A stretch of 64,000 bases of DNA from Lachnospiraceae bacterium (GTDB lineage: Bacteria; Bacillota; Clostridia; Lachnospirales; Lachnospiraceae). The stretch is taken from contig JAIDOW010000054.1 in assembly GCA_029063085.1 (NCBI GenBank), positions 30,100-94,099 on the forward strand, written 5' to 3'. A program made the position numbers and the translations under genes. Positions 61,154 through 64,000 of this stretch are shown in pieces (within the stretch, counting starts at the first letter, position 1; every line of letters begins with the position of its first letter). The notes below the pieces were generated by a model. It was given only the letters and a program-made list of their open reading frames with translations. It had not been told where the DNA came from and ran no database searches.

Positions 61154-62151
61154 GAACTGGTAAATTGCCAGAGCATACATTCAAGCGTTCTGTAATGAAT
61201 CCAATCCGATACCGTCTGCCGGATGTTTCATTTCGGGCAGCAGTAGGACATGATGGGGCAGTGTTTGGCGATATGGTAACTTCCATGGCCAGCACTGCCT
61301 TTTGTTATACAGGCAATGAATTATATGCTCTTGATAATGCACTTAACAATATAATAGCAGCTGGAGGAAATCCATATGGTGTATCGACAGCAATTTTGCT
61401 GCCGGAGCATAGTGAGGAAGCTGAGTTAAGAAGAATTACGGGAAATCTTGCAGGAAGGGCAGAAGAATATCAGATAGAGATTCTTGCAGGGCACACGGAA
61501 TTAGTTCCGTCTGTGGTATGTCCTACTATTACGGTTACGGCATATGGAAAGAAAGTATGGGAAAACAGGCATAAACAGGTGGTTGCCGGTATGGATATCG
61601 TTATGACAAAGTGGACAGGACTATATGGTGGAGCGATTCTTGCCAGGCTTAAGAAAGAGGAACTGATAACCAGGTATCCCGAAAGCTATATTGAAACAGC
61701 TGCCGGATATCTGACATATACCACGCTGATGCCTGAACTTAGGGCATTGGAGGCGGCAGTCGCGGAGAATCCTGATTGCATTTATGCTGCCCATGATGTA
61801 TCAAACGGAGGAGTATTTGGTGCTTTGTGGCAGATGTTGTCAGCCTGCAACTGTGGGGCAGAAGTTCCTGTAGAAGGAATACCAATGAAGCAGGAAATTA
61901 TTGAAATATGTGAATATTTTGACATTAATCCTTATATGATGAATGGACAGGGCAGCCTACTGTTGGTAACGGATAATGGAGATTATCTTGTAAGAATGAT
62001 GGAAAAAGCAGGTGTAAAAGCGAGTGTGATCGGGAAAACAACCAAGTCAAAAGAGCGTAAAATAATAATAGCAGGGGAAGAACGTTTTTTGGTGCCCCCA
62101 AAGGGTGATGCATTAAATGCTGTTTTTTATGGTCAGCCCCTGCCGGTGTGA
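61150..62151 (+). CDS. AIR synthase-related (PurM/HypE-fold) protein
   Basis: A 333-residue cytosolic protein with the PurM-type ATP-binding fold: N-terminal 'AAVGHDGAVFGDMVTSMASTAF', central 'GMDIVMTKWTGLYGGAILA' and C-terminal 'IYAAHDVSNGGVFGALWQMLSACNCGAEV'. It resembles HypE-like proteins but no hydrogenase maturation genes are near and the C-terminal carbamoyl-accepting Cys of HypE is not seen ('YGQPLPV' end). It overlaps the VanW gene by ATGA, an unexpected partner for a cytosolic enzyme. Reaction unknown. Confidence 0.82.
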   Translation: MRTGKLPEHTFKRSVMNPIRYRLPDVSFRAAVGHDGAVFGDMVTSMASTAFCYTGNELYALDNALNNIIAAGGNPYGVSTAILLPEHSEEAELRRITGNLAGRAEEYQIEILAGHTELVPSVVCPTITVTAYGKKVWENRHKQVVAGMDIVMTKWTGLYGGAILARLKKEELITRYPESYIETAAGYLTYTTLMPELRALEAAVAENPDCIYAAHDVSNGGVFGALWQMLSACNCGAEVPVEGIPMKQEIIEICEYFDINPYMMNGQGSLLLVTDNGDYLVRMMEKAGVKASVIGKTTKSKERKIIIAGEERFLVPPKGDALNAVFYGQPLPV

Positions 62152-62208
62152 GGTTTGTGAATCAGATTGGTTACAAGCTGGTAGTGTCAAGCGGATTATG
62201 AAAAGCAA

Positions 62209-62258
62209 ATAAGTGGGCAAGCAGGCAATCTATTTTGCAAAGCAACATTGGTTACAAG
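62209..62258 (+). repeat. Intergenic repeat C, copy 2
   Basis: Compact version of 29702-29818: GGGCAAGCAGGCAATCTATT joined directly to TTGCAAAGCAACATTGG-TTACAAG. ATTGGTTACAAG also occurs at 62166-62177, so the region has a 12 bp direct repeat with 81 bp start-to-start. Ends 6 bp before AGGAGG of the Lrp gene. Confidence 0.5.
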
Positions 62259-62275
62259 CAATAGGAGGTCTCGAT

Positions 62276-62767
62276 ATGGAGAATACAAGAATAAAGATAT
62301 TAAAATTATTAGAGAATAATTCTAAAATGAGTACTAAGGATATGGCTGTTATACTTGGAGAAGAGGAGTCGGTTATTAAGAATATTATCAGTGATATGGA
62401 ACAGGAACAAATTATCTGTGGATATAATACTGTTATTAATTGGGATAAGACAGATGATGAGAGAGTAACGGCACTAATTGAGGTAAAAGTGGTTCCCCAG
62501 CGTGGAGAGGGATTTGACCGTATTGCAGAGAGGATTTACAATTATGAGGAGGTAACCTCTCTTTATCTGATGTCGGGCGGTTTTGATATGACAGTGTTTA
62601 TCGAGGGAAAGACAATGAAAGAAGTAGCACAGTTTGTTTCTCGAAAGCTGGCTCCCATGGATGGGATTCTCAGCACTTCGACACATTTTGTTCTTAAGAA
62701 ATATAAGGAGACAGGTACAAAACTCGAACAGCGTAAAAAAGACGAGAGGTTGGTGGTTACCGCATGA
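62276..62767 (+). CDS. Lrp/AsnC-family regulator
   Basis: A 163-residue regulator: N-terminal winged HTH ('ILKLLENNSKMSTKDMAVILGEEESVIKNIISDMEQEQIICGY') and C-terminal RAM ligand-binding domain ('VTALIEVKVVPQRGEGFDRIAERI', 'LYLMSGGFDMTVFIEGKTM'). The effector is probably an amino acid. The ATG at 62276 follows AGGAGG. Translationally coupled (ATGA overlap) to the aminotransferase gene, which suggests a local circuit sensing that enzyme's substrate or product. Confidence 0.93.
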   Translation: MENTRIKILKLLENNSKMSTKDMAVILGEEESVIKNIISDMEQEQIICGYNTVINWDKTDDERVTALIEVKVVPQRGEGFDRIAERIYNYEEVTSLYLMSGGFDMTVFIEGKTMKEVAQFVSRKLAPMDGILSTSTHFVLKKYKETGTKLEQRKKDERLVVTA

Positions 62768-63927
62768 GAAATCCATTATCTGATAAAGTGATTAAAATGA
62801 AACCATCAGGAATCCGTAAATTTTTTGATATTGTAAGTGAAATGCCAGATGCAATCTCCCTCGGTGTAGGAGAGCCGGATTTTGATACTCCGTGGAGTGT
62901 CAGGGAAGAGGGAATCTATTCTCTTGAAAAGGGGCGTACTTTTTATACTTCCAATGCAGGCCTGTTAGAACTCCGGGAGGCGATATGTGAGTATACAGAC
63001 AGACGTTTTCATATCGCATATAATCCCAAAAGTGAAGTATTGCTTACAGTTGGCGGCAGTGAGGGGATTGATGTGGCATTACGTGCAATGTTAAATCCGG
63101 GAGATGAAGTCATTATTCCAGAACCCTGTTTTGTTTCCTATGTCCCATGTGTGGAATTGGCAGACGGTATTCCTGTTATCATTTCTTTGAAAAATGAGAA
63201 TCGGTTTCGTCTGACAAAAGAAGAATTGGAGAATGCCATTACCGATAAAACGAAAGTATTAATGTTGTCCTATCCGAACAATCCGACAGGTGCAGTTATG
63301 GAACGTGAAGATTTAGAGGCAATTGCCGAAGTTGTAATTAAACATGATATTTATGTGATTTCCGACGAAATCTATGCTGAACTTACATATAATAGTGGAC
63401 ATGTCAGTATTGCATCTCTTCCGGGCATGAGAGACAGAACTATTGTAATTAATGGATTTTCCAAAGCCTTTGCAATGACAGGCTGGCGGCTTGGATATGC
63501 ATTAGGACCGGCAATGATTATGGAACAGATGACCAAAATTCACCAGTTTGCAATTATGTGTGCACCAACTACAAGCCAGTATGCAGCTATTGCGGCACTT
63601 CGTGAGTGTGATAAAGATGTGGAGCGTATGAGGGAATCTTATGATCAGAGAAGAAGATATCTGCTGAATGAATTTAAGGAAATGGGACTATCCTGTTTTG
63701 AACCGTACGGAGCATTTTATATATTTCCATGTATTAAGGAGTTTGGCATGACTTCGGAGGAATTTGCCACAAAACTCTTAAATGCTAAGAAGGTAGCAGT
63801 GGTTCCGGGCAGTGCTTTTGGAGAATGCGGGGAAGGATTTTTACGCATTTCTTATGCATACTCCCTGGAAGAATTAAAGGTTGCGATTGGGCGTCTCAAA
63901 TCCTTCATAGAGGAGATTAGGGGATAA
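62764..63927 (+). CDS. Class I/II aminotransferase (PatA/AspC-like)
   Basis: A 387-residue PLP-dependent aminotransferase. Substrate and PLP motifs: 'LGVGEPDFDTPWSV', 'NPKSEVLLTVGGSEGIDVALRA', 'SYPNNPTGAVMERE', 'DEIYAEL', Schiff-base lysine in 'NGFSKAFAMTGWRLGYALGP', C-terminal Arg in 'GEGFLRISYAYS'. Probable amino donors include aspartate, aromatic or branched-chain amino acids; not decidable here. Its stop codon TAA is the first part of fold-back element A4 (TAAATTCTTG). Confidence 0.93.
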   Translation: MRNPLSDKVIKMKPSGIRKFFDIVSEMPDAISLGVGEPDFDTPWSVREEGIYSLEKGRTFYTSNAGLLELREAICEYTDRRFHIAYNPKSEVLLTVGGSEGIDVALRAMLNPGDEVIIPEPCFVSYVPCVELADGIPVIISLKNENRFRLTKEELENAITDKTKVLMLSYPNNPTGAVMEREDLEAIAEVVIKHDIYVISDEIYAELTYNSGHVSIASLPGMRDRTIVINGFSKAFAMTGWRLGYALGPAMIMEQMTKIHQFAIMCAPTTSQYAAIAALRECDKDVERMRESYDQRRRYLLNEFKEMGLSCFEPYGAFYIFPCIKEFGMTSEEFATKLLNAKKVAVVPGSAFGECGEGFLRISYAYSLEELKVAIGRLKSFIEEIRG

Positions 63928-64000
63928 ATTCTTGTTTGGCTTACTAGGGACGCTTTCAACATGAGGGGTTGGTGGAGTCCGCTGTGAAGATATCATAGGA
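63926..64000 (+). repeat. Fold-back element A4 (cut by window end)
   Basis: AAATTCTTGTTTGGCTTACT...CTTTCAACATGAGGGGTTGGTGG is the reverse complement of the right end of A2, identical for about 50 bp, after which the two diverge at the variable stem (GCTGTGAAGATATC here). The other arm lies beyond the window. Confidence 0.8.

Overview
This 64 kb window is chromosomal DNA of a low-GC anaerobic Firmicute, most likely a gut Lachnospiraceae (Clostridium cluster XIVa). The support is the set of family-typical proteins (DUF3793, DUF3877, DUF4317, DUF4080, DUF815, DUF1700, VanW/G5), strong AGGAGG ribosome binding sites and TTGACA/TATAAT promoters. The genus cannot be named from the sequence alone.

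Layout. 0-8 kb: the end of a lipase, pta without an adjacent ackA, a divergent DtxR-type regulator next to a complete Feo iron uptake operon (feoA, feoA, feoB, Cys-rich partner), a GlsB-like membrane protein, enolase. 8-16 kb: DUF3793, nitroreductase, DUF3877, the paired radical SAM / TIGR03915 putative DNA repair genes, and a large EF-G/Tet(M)-like GTPase fused to a YacP/Rae1-type NYN nuclease. 16-22 kb: maf and a MoxR-DUF58-membrane protein operon on the minus strand, divergent from a secreted transglutaminase-like protein. 21.9-22.9 kb: seven tRNA genes. 23-40 kb: GH3 glucosidase, aroD, a membrane-anchored alpha/beta hydrolase, dGTPase-like HD protein, ogt, ACT protein, DUF4317, tcdA, AAA+ ATPase, B12-type radical SAM protein, small proteins, kptA and nth.

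40.6-55 kb looks like accessory DNA: a decayed XRE regulator, an FtsX-type ABC transporter with its own two-component system, a frameshifted MobV relaxase remnant, then a TetR gene, a two-gene ABC half-transporter operon, MarR plus flavodoxin, and a MATE pump with an AraC-GNAT fusion regulator. 55-64 kb returns to core-like content: an ECF sigma factor with a membrane-anchored beta-propeller partner, small membrane proteins, VanW plus AIR-synthase-like protein, and an Lrp regulator with an aminotransferase.

Three things stand out. First, a dispersed family of about 270 bp near-perfect palindromes (30.8, 31.2, 55.2 and 63.9 kb). The copies share termini, but their inner stems differ in sequence while remaining self-complementary, and three of the four sit exactly at gene stop codons in the same orientation. 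Second, a ribosomal GTPase fused to an A-site-type RNase. Third, an AACTAAY-N13-AACTAAC pair present in both the feo promoter and the promoter of the acquired ABC half-transporter operon, which suggests the acquired transporter is under the resident metalloregulator. Two further intergenic repeat families (B and C) occur. No CRISPR array, rRNA or intact transposase was seen. Motif, spacing and identity values below come from reading the sequence by eye, and family names come from recall, not from searches.
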